A DNA stretch of 64,000 nt from Chrysopilus asiliformis. Lineage: Eukaryota > Arthropoda > Insecta > Diptera > Rhagionidae. This document shows, one piece after another, positions 1-11,789 of this stretch; position 1 is the stretch's first letter, and every line of letters starts with the position of its first letter. The DNA lies in the NCBI GenBank assembly GCA_964034945.1, contig OZ035962.1:101440284-101504283 (forward strand), read 5' to 3'. A program made the translations under genes and the position numbers. The notes under the pieces are model-generated. The model worked only from the letters and a program-made list of their open reading frames with translations. It had not been told where the DNA came from and ran no database searches.

Positions 1-249
1 TATTAACAAAAGTTTTATTAAAAACAATAGTCCTTAAGGCATCCCAATATCCTGAAATTAAATACTTGAATTATTTGTTATTTAAATGTATTCGAATTTA
101 AAAACATTGACGCGTATTCATAGTCGTTTTTAAATACAAGTTTTGTTAAACAAGAGTTTAAACTGACAAAACGCCATAGCAAACTCTAAGTTTAAACTCA
201 TGTTTAAGTAAACGTCTATTTAAAAATGATTATGAATGGTAACCGTTAC
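1..249. other. intron sequence at left edge
   Basis: AT-rich sequence following the exon 4 donor of the FLVCR-like gene. I see no further exon in it. Confidence 0.5.
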
Positions 250-2161
250 CTAAACTTGTCATTTCAGATGATCGCGCAATGGCTTCAACATGACTTGGTG
301 GGTATTTCGGCTCTGATTTAAATACTAAAATTATTTTAGTAAAATATCTCGAACGACAGGTTATCAAATGCCTTACAAATAATTACTAAACATCCAAATA
401 AAGTAGCAAGACCAGCATTTGCAAAAAATAGCGCTTGGAGTCCTGCTTTAATCTCGATTTCGGTTTCATGATGGCGAATAAACCAGGGGGTAGTAAAAAA
501 TCCAATAGCAATCCCGAGTTGAGCTGCAAATACCGCGGAGCCACAAACTGTTGAAATCTAAATAGTGAAACTATTAGAAACATGTTATACATTTTTTATA
601 AGGTTGGAAAAATATCTAATTGTGTTTTTAAAATTTTCATGATTCTATTAACACATGGAGTAAAGCATAGCATTCACAGAATTCATAATTGCTTATGAAC
701 TTTGATAAGATTTAAAATTTGTTTTTTTTCTTTTTAAAAAAAATGTTAAAAACGATAAGTGTTTCAAAAATTACCTCATCAGGTGCGAACCACGTTGATG
801 TTAATTTCGGCGGGACATTTAAAATGAAAATTTGAGATATAGCAATCACAAACTGTCCGAATATTAAAATTGGGAATCCTGTTCTTTGAATAGCGAAGGT
901 TTTTATCCAACAACCGAAAATTAGATTAACTGATCCGACTATTGATACCTCACGTAAACTCTGTGAATAATAAGACATATTTTTTAAAATTTATTTCTTA
1001 AGATCTAATTTAGTATAAAATTCAAATTTCAATATATTTTTTTAAAAACTCTAAAGACTATAATTTAATTTAACTCTTTCGCAGCTTCTAGTATACACAT
1101 GTCCCAGTAAATCATAAATGGTGAATGGGACCAACTTTAGTCCTCCCCCTTTAATATGTCTGCCCCAAATACATTAAATTAATAATTTCAAAAAGACTAA
1201 ATAACCTGTATTTAAAGAAAATCATTTAAAAATTAAGATTGAAACCCGCTGTGAAAGTGTTAATGACGTAGAAAAAGAAAAAATGAAAAAAAAATTGATT
1301 TTATGCAAAATTCTTAACAGATTGCCAAAATTCGTACATTTCTACCTATTCTAGAAGTGTTTTTATGATGCGCCGAGCCGTTTTTTAGTCTGTGTACAAG
1401 ATTTCCCAAAAACTACTGGAGCTACAGCCATGAAATTTTACAGTGATATTTGGTCCTGGAATGAGTCGATCTTATCAACTTTTGGTGAAAATCCATTAAA
1501 TGGCGGCTTCGTTTATCGCGATTTACTTCGAAACTTCGTGTTTTTCAGTAGTCTTATGTGCAATAAAAGTTAAAGGTAGGAAAATTTCCTACATTTTTGG
1601 CTTACACCGAGCCGATATTACTAAAAAAATACTTAAAACTCCAAAAAAAAAAGACCCCTAACAAATTTGGTTCTTACTTGCCTTATATTCCGTTAAATAT
1701 GTTATCGGAAAAACTAGAATTATGTAAGTGATCATAAAAACCATGGAAGTCCAGTCAATAGCGATGGAAGATACCCCGTAATACTCGATGACGATATTCG
1801 CTATAATACTAATCTGTATCCACTGGGCGAACGACAATGCTGTGTAAGCCATACAAAGAGCAAGGAGTGTCCATCTGATCCTGTAAACATTGATCCGAAC
1901 ATCGGAAAACTTAAAGTCTGACGGGATCGACAACGAGGTGGATGTTTCGATCTTCCGAAGTGAGTTTTCCGGATCCGGACACGTAAACTCGATGGGATTT
2001 GTGAGTCGAATGGTTGGTGAACTTCCTTCGGGAACGCACAGGTAATTCCCATCCTGTTCCGGAATCGCACCGAGCGACAACGAACCTTTCCGATTTAAAC
2101 TCTGCACGATCACTAATGTGCTATTCCGTCGGAAAAACTCGAAAAAATCACTTTGCGACAT
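250..2161 (-). CDS. FLVCR-like (SLC49) major facilitator transporter, 5' part
   Basis: Exons on the minus strand: complement(join(250..324, 377..558, 775..960, 1682..2161)); the rest lies left of the window. The family exports heme or carries choline and ethanolamine across membranes. About 90 N-terminal cytoplasmic residues precede TM1, which carries the FLVCR-type QWIQ motif followed by EYYGVSSIAIDWTSMVFM. Exon 2 gives a FGCWIK helix and SQIFILNVPPKL...WFAPDE; exon 3 gives GSAVFAAQLGIAIGFF; exon 4 gives FKSEPKYPPSH, the conserved stretch after TM6. The intron between exons 1 and 2 uses a GC donor (AAG|gcaagt); the others are GT-AG, and the one at 325-376 is only 52 bases. An upstream in-frame ATG at 2194 would add 11 residues. 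TM7-12 are not visible. The family call is firm; FLVCR1 against FLVCR2 cannot be decided. Confidence 0.85.
1320..1625 (+). repeat. fragment of the window-wide tract-bearing repeat family
   Basis: Lies in the first intron of the FLVCR-like gene. It matches 56555-56800 (for example CATGAAATTTTACAG against CAATGAAATTTTATAG, then TATCAACTTTTGG and a TGGCGG block) and, inverted, 12720-12930. The family is the one that elsewhere carries the CAGACCGA satellite; this copy lacks the tract. Confidence 0.6.
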
Positions 2162-2194
2162 TATAGAAATGCTAACCCGACCGACTGTTTTCAA

Positions 2195-3334
2195 TGGAAA
2201 ATTTGAATAAAATAAAATAGAAGCGTGTGGGAAGTTACTGAATGAGTGCTGGAAAATGCCTTAAATTAGTCTTATCGTGATTTTAATTGTTTCTAAAGAG
2301 TATTTATATCGAATCCCAGTTAATCTCTATCTTTAGTATCTCTGGACAAATAGAAGCGTAAACGTGTGCTATTTATACCAGAGGAAACGCTTCTCCATAA
2401 CCAAAATTGATTTATGATTTTAGACGATTTCTAAACCCAAAGATACGAAAAACGAATTTAATTTACGCAAAAGAAATAAAATTTATTGATTGCGATAGTA
2501 TTGTTAAAACGTACTGTGAGTAATGTATGTAAGAGCAGCCTTGAAAAAAATGGAATTTTTCCATTACACTGATTTGATTTTGCAAATTATTTACTTTTCA
2601 TTGAAAATTAAATAAATAATTTTGTTTTGTGACATTTTCACCTAGGATTTTAGTTACGCATTGTTTTGATGCATCTTTGAATTGCATTTAAGATCGTTGA
2701 CACAATTCAAAATGCTTTTTGACTTCGTTTTGTGATGCAATAAAGATAATTTTTTACTCAGAATCCAAGTTAAGGACTAAGATTTGTGCTCGTCAGAAAG
2801 TTTTTCCACAACCCAATTTTTTCGATTTTTTTTACTTTTGCAGTACAGTTGCAGTTAAAAAAAGTTTTAAAAACAATTTCAGAGATGAAACGGTTTATAT
2901 GTAAGACAATTTTTCTTTGATTAAAAAAACAACATCAGTCCAATAAGCAGAAATGCAAACAAACGTTTTTCGAGTATGGTTCGGTTTTGGTTCAAGGACG
3001 AATTGGATTTCTGGTTTTGGTTACTAAGTTTTCAAAATTTGGTTCTGGCTTTGTTTTGATTTCTAAAATTTTAAAAATTTTGTTTTGGTTCTGATCCACT
3101 GTATTTTTATTGGTGTAGTGGTTTTGGATCTTACACAAGACTTTTTCTGACGAGTCTGACCGAAAATAGAAAATAGTAAGAATTTTTCGATCCTAAAAAT
3201 TCAAATTTGATCCACGCGAAACCATTAAAAAATTTCGGGATTTTCGTTTGGTTATAGCATTTGTGTTAAAAACTGGTTTGGTTTTGGACCGGTTCGACTA
3301 TCTTTTTTCAGAGTGGTTCGGTTTATGGTTTGAC
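2195..3334. other. intergenic, with GGTT-rich low-complexity island
   Basis: Upstream of the FLVCR-like gene. 2195-2940 is AT-rich with no recognisable gene. 2975-3330 is a degenerate G/T-rich tract built from GGTTTTGGTTC-like units; similar units resume at 3655-3725, so the dispersed repeat at 3335-3652 appears to have landed inside the tract. Confidence 0.5.
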
Positions 3335-3652
3335 TAGCTTGCATACCCGTCGTTGCCGGGTTAAGTTTTTTTCAATTTTTTTTTGATGGTCTATGTTAAA
3401 GCTAAATTTCAGGCCAATCGGCTCGGTGGTTTCCCCGCGAAAGGGTGACATTGAGGAAGAGCTAAGTTTCGAGATCACTTTACCCCCTCCCCTTACTCCC
3501 CCCACCCCTCGCGCTACTTTTCCGTATGCCTGTGTTAGAACCAGAACTACCACAGACACTCATGCCAAATTTCAAGTCAATCGGTTCAGTCGTTTTTGCG
3601 TGAAAGAGGAACAGACAGACAGACACAACTCATTTTTATATATTAGTATGAT
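3335..3652 (+). repeat. dispersed repeat with CCCGTCGTTGCCGGG head
   Basis: Begins with TAGCTTGCATACCCGTCG and ends in an AGACAGACAGACAC tract followed by TATATTAGTAT. A second, inverted copy lies at 23838-24312. Both carry the phrases CTTTCGCGGGGAAAC and TGAAATTTGGCAT or close variants. I cannot assign a class (LINE tail, SINE or Helitron-like). The open frames over it are by-products. Confidence 0.75.
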
Positions 3653-3739
3653 TTGGTTCACTCAAGTTTCAATGGTTCAGTGGTTTTTAGTTCGGTTCAA
3701 AAAACCGGTTTGCCAAAAGGAACCAAATTCAGCGTGACG

Positions 3740-5379
3740 TATTTTATGGACAGCCGCTACTGCGGGTTGCAATGATGCGGGTTGCAATGATGCGGGGACT
3801 ACTGTGTATTTTTTTAAATACTTGAAATGTTAAGAGAGACGTCATGCAATTTTCTTCAGGAATTGTTTTTATTCAAGATTGTTTTTATATCACATTAAGC
3901 AATTTTTATATTTAAATTTTATGAAAAATAAACCCCCCAAAATGTCACGACCCCAATTTGAATTAACTTCTAAGCAATAAAAAACTGTATACTAAACTAC
4001 TTTTAACATCGGATACCACTGGCTATAAAAACAATTTAAATAGTTTTAAAATTATACATTTTTTTAAGGTGAAAATGCAAGCTGTTGTCTGTTGACTCAT
4101 TCAGCGGTTTTCATTTAATCGAGGTGATCATAGGTTGATATGTTTACATTTTAACTTCGACCATAAATTAGTTCCATTGCCATCAGACGGACAAGAATCT
4201 ATTCTCGTTTCGTTTACATATCTACGTAGTACTCGTAAGTATAAATAAATCTATATAATTAGTCATTGGCTATATATCGTAATATGTTGCTATATTTGGC
4301 ATAAAATAAAATGAAGATCAAGTCCTGAGAATTCTGTTATCGCGTAATGGCCACATGCACTTGGCGGATGAGAGATAGGGTGACCATTCTTCCCGGAATG
4401 GCCACGACAGTGCCGGATATCGACATGTTGTCATGGCATCCCGTAAATTAAAGTTCTGTCCCGGAAGTATGCAATCTAGTGTTGGAATTTCTTAATCACT
4501 AAAAAAATTGATCTTCACATCCAAAAATTTTCTCCTGCGGCGCAGTTTCTTCAAAACTTTGCGAATCCAACAGATTTTTATTTTAAGAAATTGCCTGCAG
4601 CGCATTGCCTTAAAAAAATTTCAATAGTGGGATTTTTCTTTCTGAAATGTTTGTTGTGTTTAGAAAACACAAAAACATGCATAACCCTTTTTATAATCAC
4701 AAATAAAAATGAATCAAACCCTCTTTTCTCTGGTCGGACTTTCAAAATTTTCACAATTAATATCGAAGCATTAAAAATTCCCTCACACTTCGGCGCCTCC
4801 ACTACCCACCCGAGATCATCTGTGCCGGGTTGACACAAAAAAATATTGTCACCCTAATGGAAGATGATGCCAACTTAACACCGCCATATTACTTGAGATC
4901 GAGAATTTATTTCTTGACTTTACACTCGGATGTTGAAAACAACAAGTCATATATCGTCGAGAACGCGCTCAAATCGGACATTTGAGTGAATCCTAGTATT
5001 ATTAAAATCGAAATTATTTGTCGATTTGAGTGAAAACGAAATAACAACATTACAGGTGATTATCGTTGGCCTTCGGTAATGCAGGTGTATTTTGATATGA
5101 TGTTTTGCTGTGTTGATTTTATTTACATACGACCGAATTACGGCAATGTTATCGTATAGTTTAATAGTTTAAACATTAAATTCTATTTAATATTAACAAA
5201 TTTTAAAATACCAAATGCATTTAAAAACGTGTGATATTTTTTGTTTTACAAACATATTCAGGTAGTAATGAAAAGTTTTCTTTGTTAAATGAGAGTATCT
5301 GAAAGATACTTTTGTTAACAAATTAGTTGTGATCAACACAAAACTTTCCTCTGCAATATTTATTTTCAAAAAAAATATG
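3740..5379. other. intergenic AT-rich DNA with one dispersed repeat
   Basis: No supportable gene. 4490-4850 is a dispersed repeat that recurs in the same orientation at 27590-27955: shared TTCTTAATCACTA, a C/G-rich CTGCGGCGCAG-type phrase, AAGCATTAAAAATT and a closing TTGACACAAAAAAA. The rest is AT-rich without visible structure. Confidence 0.55.
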
Positions 5380-5658
5380 TTTTTCAAATATCTTGAGAAC
5401 CGTTAAAGATACGTAAAACCCGTTTAAGCAAAAAATATAGAAAATTGTATTTCCTTTAAATTTTGTTACATTCACTTTTTCTTCACGTTTTTCAAAAACT
5501 GCATTTTTTCAAAAAAAAAAATGTATGGAAGCTACCGTTATAGCTAACGTTACTTCTGAAAAAGTTTATAGAAAACTACGATTTTCGTAAAATTAATTTA
5601 CAAAGAATTTCAAGTCGCTAGCTCAATGCGTTCTCAAGTTATTTAAGATACGTAAAAC

Positions 5659-5930
5659 GGACAGACAGACCGACAGACTGACAGACTGACAGACTGACAG
5701 ACCGACAGACCGACAGACCGACAGACCGACAGACCGACAGACCGACAGACCGACAGACCGACAGACCGACAGACCGACAGACCGACAGACCGACAGACCG
5801 ACAGACCGACAGACCGACAGACCGACAGACCGACAGACCGACAGACCGACAGACCGACAGACCGCCAGACCGACAGACTAACAGACCGACAGACCGACAT
5901 TCCGACAGACTGACAGATGCACGGACATCC
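5659..5930. repeat. octanucleotide satellite (CAGACCGA)n
   Basis: An 8-bp unit repeats almost perfectly for about 270 bases, with roughly twenty identical consecutive copies around 5700-5860. It sits inside a dispersed repeat: the left flank (5520-5658, with TACGATTTTCG, CTAGCTCAATGCG and AGATACGTAAAACGG) is the inverse of the flank of the satellite at 26365-26620. The long Cys-Arg-Ser-Val open frame over it is an artefact of the repeat. Confidence 0.95.
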
Positions 5931-6384
5931 TCATAATTTTGCCTGAAACGGATTTCGTACAGATCAAGAATCTCCTATCTTCCCCCGTTCTCTAGTCGGT
6001 CTCCGTCATGAATACAATACTTTCTCTCTGATGCAGAGGAAAGTAACAAGAAAGTGAAAATTAAAAAAATGTAAAAAAAGAACGCATATGTAAAATGTTT
6101 AACGGATTATTCGTGGGTTTTCTTGTATTATTCAGTTATTTGTGTTTTGTGCATCGGTTATAAAATTCAAGATCAAATATAGAAAAGGTTTGTGATTGCG
6201 AAAAAAAAATTTCCTGACCGAAGTGATTTTTGTCAGATCGTATAATCCAGAGGTGGAATCGCGTAGGGCGACAAGGGATAATAACTGTCACCCGTCAATT
6301 TTTTTGGGACTCTGTAGTGCGAAAGTTTTACAAATTTTAATCAAAATGGAATCACAGGAGCGTGATACTCGTGTAGTCCTGACT

Positions 6385-6571
6385 AGTAGATAGGATTTGC
6401 CGCGTCTGGCCCGGAAGTTGACGTCATCGTTGGAGAAAAGGGGGTGACTCATGCTGATAAAGGGTGACTTGAACAACCGGATGCCCATCACTCCCTTATC
6501 AGCATGAGTCACCCCCTTATCTCTAACGATGACGTCAACTTCCGGGCCAGAAGCGGCATATCCTATCTACT
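6385..6571. repeat. foldback (palindromic) insertion
   Basis: Inverted arms of about 79 bases (6385-6464 and 6493-6571), a few mismatches, 28-base spacer. The outer end is AGTAGATAGGA and its complement. The flanks (ATACTCGTGTAG and TTTTTATTAGAA) are contiguous at 26890-26925 in a related repeat, which looks like the empty site. Confidence 0.8.
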
Positions 6572-6574
6572 GTG

Positions 6575-7158
6575 ACTTTTTATTAGAAAATTTCGCCTAT
6601 TTCGGAGATCCAAAAGATCTCCCATTTTCAAAAAGGTTTTTAGATTTTCGGACGCCAAAATTAATTTTAAAATATAAAGAAAGCTCCAATTGCCAATTGG
6701 CCAATCGTCAAATACTCTATATGAGGACTGACAACATTTTTATTTTTATGTAAATAAATCTATTTGTGCGGGAGAAAGGGGGAGGAGGGGTACGGTTGGA
6801 TTTTGATGTATGGAGAGGTTATGTAAAATCATATTCTGAACACATTTTATCTTCATAAATGTTTCTATACAAAGCACCGTTTTCGAGAAAATATAAAAAA
6901 TGTATTGCAATAGACCAATACAATATCGAAAGACCTGATTTTTGGACAATACTAGAATACAATTATACATTTCAACGCCTACAATATGTTCTACGGGTCA
7001 TAAGCATGTTTTAAGTTAAGTGTGGTCCCGGTATCGTTTCGCGTTTTACCCTTCGCCTGTTATCTTCTGAACCACTGATGGAGTTTGAATACGGTTTGCA
7101 GTGTTGGACAGGTTGATCATAAAGGAAATTTTTCGCCCACTCAAACCACTCCCCTATA
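6575..7158. other. repeat-derived intergenic DNA
   Basis: No gene. 6740-6990 resembles the tract-bearing repeat family (phrases recurring at 38000-38045 and 42000-42360). 7020-7158 is the left half of another dispersed repeat, split by the mariner-type element that follows and resuming at 8042. Confidence 0.45.
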
Positions 7159-8039
7159 CCGTATGCGTCATAAAAATCTGGAAAATTCATATTAAATTGT
7201 AAACCGTTTAATAAAACACAGAAGTTGAACGAACGCTCTAAACTAAATCTTATATACTAGTAAAAAAATTATTCAAAATGTCCACCTCCATCATTTACGA
7301 ACTCCTCCAAACGGGGCCTGTACTTCTTGCAGGTCAATATTAAATAAGACTCCGACTTGTCGTTCCATGCGATAGTAATGGTGGACTTCAGGGCTTGCAC
7401 ATTACTGTGAGCCTTAGCTCCAGTCTTAGCCTGAACATATGCCCATATTAAAAAATCCATGGGATTAAGATCTGGAGAGCTCGGTGACCACATGTCCTTA
7501 GACCAGCAGTTTTTTTAAATTATTGGTTTTTTAAATTATCCAAATTTGGGTACTTCTGGCAGTGTGGCGCGGCGCCCCGTCTTGTTGCAACACGTAAAAC
7601 ACATCATTACCGTAGGTTGACTCTATTGATGGTTTTACATGACTCTGCAAGATATCCTTATCGGATTCCTTCTGATCCTTCCTTTGATTGCCCTAATCAA
7701 CACTGGAGTCCTTACTGAAATGGGTCTACCGCTTCCAAATTGCGGCCTAACTATTCATCTGGCCAAACAAGTCGCTCTTACAGCATAAACAGTTGACAAC
7801 GTTACGTTTAATTCATTGGAAATCGCCTTATTGGACTTCTGCGCGTGGACCAACTTCATGATTTTCACTCTTTGAGCCTCCCCCATGTTGCTATATTTAT
7901 AAACATTTAATTTTTTGGCTCAATTATGTACGAAGTTGTATTTACAAACCCTTTGAAACGTAGTACAAATTAATAAGCAACCGTTATCTCCTTGAAAATA
8001 CTTGCAGTACTAGATTCCAGATTTTTATGACGCATACGG
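7159..8039 (-). mobile_element. Tc1/mariner-type element, decayed transposase
   Basis: Terminal inverted repeats of about 23 bases begin CCGTATGCGTCATAAAAATC and are perfect at both ends, each flanked by TA (7157-7158 and 8040-8041). The transposase is on the minus strand: a start region near 7886 (MGEAQRVKIMKLVHAQKSN), a catalytic-region phrase QQDGAPRHTA around 7570-7600, and a C-terminal phrase SSPDLNPMDFLIW at 7450-7493. Frameshifts and stops separate these parts, so the protein is dead, while the intact termini might still be mobilised in trans. Confidence 0.85.
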
Positions 8040-8041
8040 TA

Positions 8042-8939
8042 CATGATGCCAACCCCCTCTCCTGCTATATCCTAAACTACTGAATGGATTCTTATACGAT
8101 TTTTAGTGTTGAGTACGTTATCTGTCAAGGAAAATTTTCGCCCACTCAAATCACCCGTACATGCTGCAAACCCTCTCTTCAGCTATGTCCCAAGCTATTA
8201 TACGGATTATCAACATATGCTACAAAATAAATGCAAAAACCTTAATTGTTCGGAGCCAGGGGAATTCGCTCAATTGCAATTCACTAGTAGCAAGCTAGTA
8301 GAGTATCAAATAGGGGTTTTTTTACCTAAAAAATGCGCTGTAAGATTCAAGATTTACGATAGCATCAATAACAATTAATAACTTTTGAAAATGTAAATAA
8401 CGTACAAATTTGAACTCTACAATAGGAAATTTGCATGATGAACCAATCAGACTTTCATACTTGTTTGCTATGATGTTTTTTCTACAATCCAAGGTGATGG
8501 TTTCTTGTTCTTCCAGCATAGAAGGTTGTTTTATGGAAAACCAAAACTGTGTGCATTTAAATGTTTTGAATGCATTTTAGCTTTACCCAAGTCGTTCAAA
8601 GGTAAAATTCCATATGCGAGTATCTTGAAGATATGTAGACCAGTCCCACACTAGAAAAAAAAATTTAAGTTACTTCGACTAAAATCTATCCATTTGGACA
8701 CGAAAACTGGCTCTTGAACGTCGTCGTCTTGTCCATTGGAATAAGAATCGGATTGGGAATTCAATGTGGTGTGGAAATAGAAATAATTCTATATACTCGC
8801 ACTTGTATATATTATTAACATTTTTGTATGATATGGTGTGGAAAAAAAGAGATAAGTAGTTTGGTTAATGAATGTTTTCCAACGCTTGAAAAGCTGATTT
8901 TCAAGTAATTTTTTCTTCTTACCAACAAAACTATGAGTA
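8042..8939. other. intergenic repeat-derived DNA
   Basis: Right half of the dispersed repeat split by the mariner-type element (8042-8380), then AT-rich sequence with no recognisable gene. Confidence 0.4.
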
Positions 8940-10025
8940 CACTCTAAATGGTTTATGTGAATTCACACTAAATTTTGTTGCAAAAAACTCATTTTTTGTA
9001 GTATTTTCACACTTCTGATGTGTGATTTCCAACATTCGCGTGAAATCTCTATTTTTGAGTGATTTCACTACAAAATTTGTGTGATTTCCAACAAAAAAAT
9101 ATGGAATTTGTGTGATTTCACACAATGGAAGTGAAATACGTCACAGCAGATAGTAAAATCCAACAGCAGTGTGATTTCACTACAAATTCTGAGTGAAAAC
9201 CGTCGTCTTTAATAGTAAAAAACCAGCTTTTGATCATTCTTAATTGACAGTTTTGAAGGGTAAGACCCCAATAGACTTGAATTTTGCACACAGACTTAAC
9301 TCCGATGACAACACAATCTTTTTATGACTTCGCCCTTGTAAGGATAGCGGAAGCGGAAGGTCCTTCAAGGATAAGGTGATTGACATCAACCTTTTCCTCA
9401 AGTTTTTCGGACAAAAACTCATTTAAGTGTTTTCGGGATCGCTGAATCATGTTCTGGAGCCAAAAAGTTCGTCAGGACATATCAAAGGCAAGGATATATT
9501 CGAAAACTAAAAAGTAAATACATAAAAAAAGTTAAAAAAAAATTTTTTAAAGAAAAGTACTAGGGAAAAAATAATCAGAAATAAAAGCGAAATAAATATT
9601 TAATTTATTTTATTTTTATGCTTTTATCTCGCTTTTATTTCTGATACACGGTGCTCAAAATATTTTTTTTTCTTTTCAGTACATTTTTTTAATAAAAGCT
9701 TTTTATAGATTTTAATAAAAGCTTTTTAGTGAAATCGCACACATTTTGTGTGAAATCGCACACATTTTGTGTGAAATCTCACACATTTTGTGTGAAATCG
9801 CACACATTTAATGTGAAATCGCACACTATTTGTGTGAATTCACTATTCTTTTGTTGATTTTTTGTGTGAAATCACTTCATATTTTGTTGGAATTCACGCT
9901 GATTTTTGTGTGAATTCACGCTCTATTTTCCAATCACACTTAAGTGTGAAATCACTACATTTAATGTAGGAAACCCAGATTCCTACATTAAATGTAGTGA
10001 AATCCAACAGAAATCAATTAGAGTG
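8940..10025. mobile_element. TA-flanked non-autonomous DNA element with GTGAAATC motif arrays
   Basis: The ends CACTCTAA and TTAGAGTG are inverted and flanked by TA (8938-8939, 10026-10027). The body is packed with variants of GTGTGATTTCAC and its complement. The middle (about 9240-9720) holds sequence of the GGATAACGTG family also seen at 21240-22250, so it appears to be a later insertion. No transposase is visible. Confidence 0.65.
9730..9834. repeat. 21-bp tandem repeat, five copies
   Basis: Unit TGAAATCGCACACATTTTGTG with few substitutions, inside the preceding mobile element. It decays into looser GTGAATTCAC motifs to 9960. Confidence 0.9.
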
Positions 10026-10258
10026 TATATAGTGTGGTCGTATAGACAAGAGTGGAGAGTCTAGATTCGAATTGGACATTGTACTATACTTGGAGTGGCA
10101 GTTTGATTGTGGCCACGGAAGCAAGTCGCACGTTAAGATAGACAGACGGCTGAATGAGATGGGATGGGATTATGCACGAATTCCGGATAAAAATAAATTC
10201 AAATTGGCGGAGTGCTGGCGCTTCAGTGAATAAACAAGGGAAACTTACTGCTAAATTA

Positions 10259-10282
10259 TCAACAACAACAACAACAACAACA
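10259..10282. repeat. (CAA)n microsatellite
   Basis: About eight CAA units, followed by a short run of ATC units. Confidence 0.95.
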
Positions 10283-10299
10283 GCATCATCATCATTGTA

Positions 10300-11562
10300 G
10301 ACATAGTCAGCAATCAACACAGTGTTTTTTTGTTGTTGGTATTAATTTTAAATTTTTTCAATGTTAAGTTTTTATTTGCCAACAACGACTAGACGACAAT
10401 CAGCCAGCAGCTGATAGTGACAATTGGTTCCAGGTAACAAAAAAATAATAATATTTACAACAAATATTGTCAAAAGCACGTGTTACATTGTTAAATTGCA
10501 TGTGGACACAATCGAAGTTAATTCGCTGAGATTTCCTCAATAGTTGATAGTGGAAGTGACCAAATTGCCGCTATATTTTGTTAAGTGCGAAATTTCTCTT
10601 TTCCTGTGCAAATATTTGTGTGGATCAACACTCATCCAGCTAGAGTCTAACTGCTAAGATTTCGAAATCTAACTTCGAACAAAGTGGCTGTGGCTATGCG
10701 GTTCAGCTGGAAGTCGAGACTCGTTGGATTTCGGTCCGTCGTGATAACGAACGCTTATCTCAAGTGTTTTCGTTATTTTTTTTTATGCTCGTAACTCGAT
10801 CGCGTAAACCCTCTTATCAGCACCACATATGATAAGTTATTGTCTTTTGTGTTTGCGACCTCGGTCGTTGTCAATTTCTTCAACACACAGTGATTGCGGC
10901 ACGTTGGCTTAGGCATAATGGCCGTCTCATTGTGGAGTTGAGTACTTTTCAAAAAACAGAAAAAAAAAGTTTTTTTTTTAAATCGAAATCGTTATTTTCT
11001 TGTGACCGCAATGCTATGAAAGTGACAATTGATTCTTTGTGTAAGTTTTTCACTCAAACAAATTTGCAACAAACTGTTTACAATCCTATTTATTTATAAT
11101 TTGTTGTAGAAAAATCGCGAAAAATTCCGCACCCCCGCTAATAGTTTTGAGATGGACTTTAATATGTAGTAATATGTAGTGTTGTTAGGTAACAGAAAAC
11201 CCAGATTGAAGTGATTTCGATTGTCTTGTGAACAATTTGTGATTTCTAAATTGAAATTTGCTACAAAATTGTGAAAATCATTGCTATTGTAGATAAAATT
11301 TGTAGCAGTCTTGTGAGGAACCATAGGTCAATCGGTTGGAGACGGGAAATTTTAATTTCTAGAATAACATTTTAAAATGATTCTAGTTTGTATCACAAAT
11401 CACTATTAAAATTGAACTTTGCGAACTCCATGACGGTGTGTGGCTATAAATTGAATGCTAATCCAACAAAGTTATTTATTGGTGCTCCCCCACTTTTGGG
11501 AGCCACTTTAATACAAACAAAGTAAAAATATCTGATCTGAACAGCACATGATTTTCTGATAC
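10300..11562. other. intergenic, partly unique-looking sequence
   Basis: 10560-10900 is less AT-rich and not repeated elsewhere in the window. It could hold a non-coding first exon or promoter of the downstream MFSD8-like gene, but no splice site or motif proves this. The remainder is AT-rich without a gene. Confidence 0.3.
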
Positions 11563-11628
11563 GAAATCTACGCCCCGGCGTAATTTACACTCGGGTTTCA
11601 GTGTAAATTACGCCGGGGTGTAGATTTT
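11563..11628. repeat. near-perfect 29-bp hairpin
   Basis: Arms 11563-11591 and 11600-11628 around an 8-base loop, with core GGCGTAATTTACACT and its complement. A related phrase (GTAAATT, GTAGATTTTGTA) occurs at 57240-57275 and 58205-58240, so this may be the end of a dispersed element. Confidence 0.9.
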
Positions 11629-11637
11629 GTAAATAAT

Positions 11638-11780
11638 ATTAGCTTGTAAAGCTTGTAAAATGAATATAATATTAGCTTGTAAAGCTTGTAAAACGAATAT
11701 AATATTAGCTTGTAAAGCTTGTAAAACGAATATAATATTAGCTTGTAAAGCTTGTAAAACGAATATAATATTAGCTTGTA
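11638..11780. repeat. 33-bp tandem repeat, about 4.3 copies
   Basis: Unit begins ATTAGCTTGTAAAGCTTGTA and ends AATATAAT; copies differ by a single base. It directly follows the hairpin at 11563-11628. Confidence 0.95.
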
Positions 11781-11789
11781 AAAAATGTG

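Noticed and set aside
386..592. 68-residue minus-strand open frame as a separate gene
   Set aside because: Out-of-frame shadow of FLVCR exon 3; the correct frame joins exon 2 and exon 4 with conserved family residues.
4578..4838. Pair of opposed 80-86-residue open frames
   Set aside because: Fall within the dispersed repeat copied at 27590-27955, where the frames are not preserved.
5659..5930. CRISPR-like regular array
   Set aside because: The 8-bp unit is contiguous with no spacers; this is an insect-type nuclear genome.
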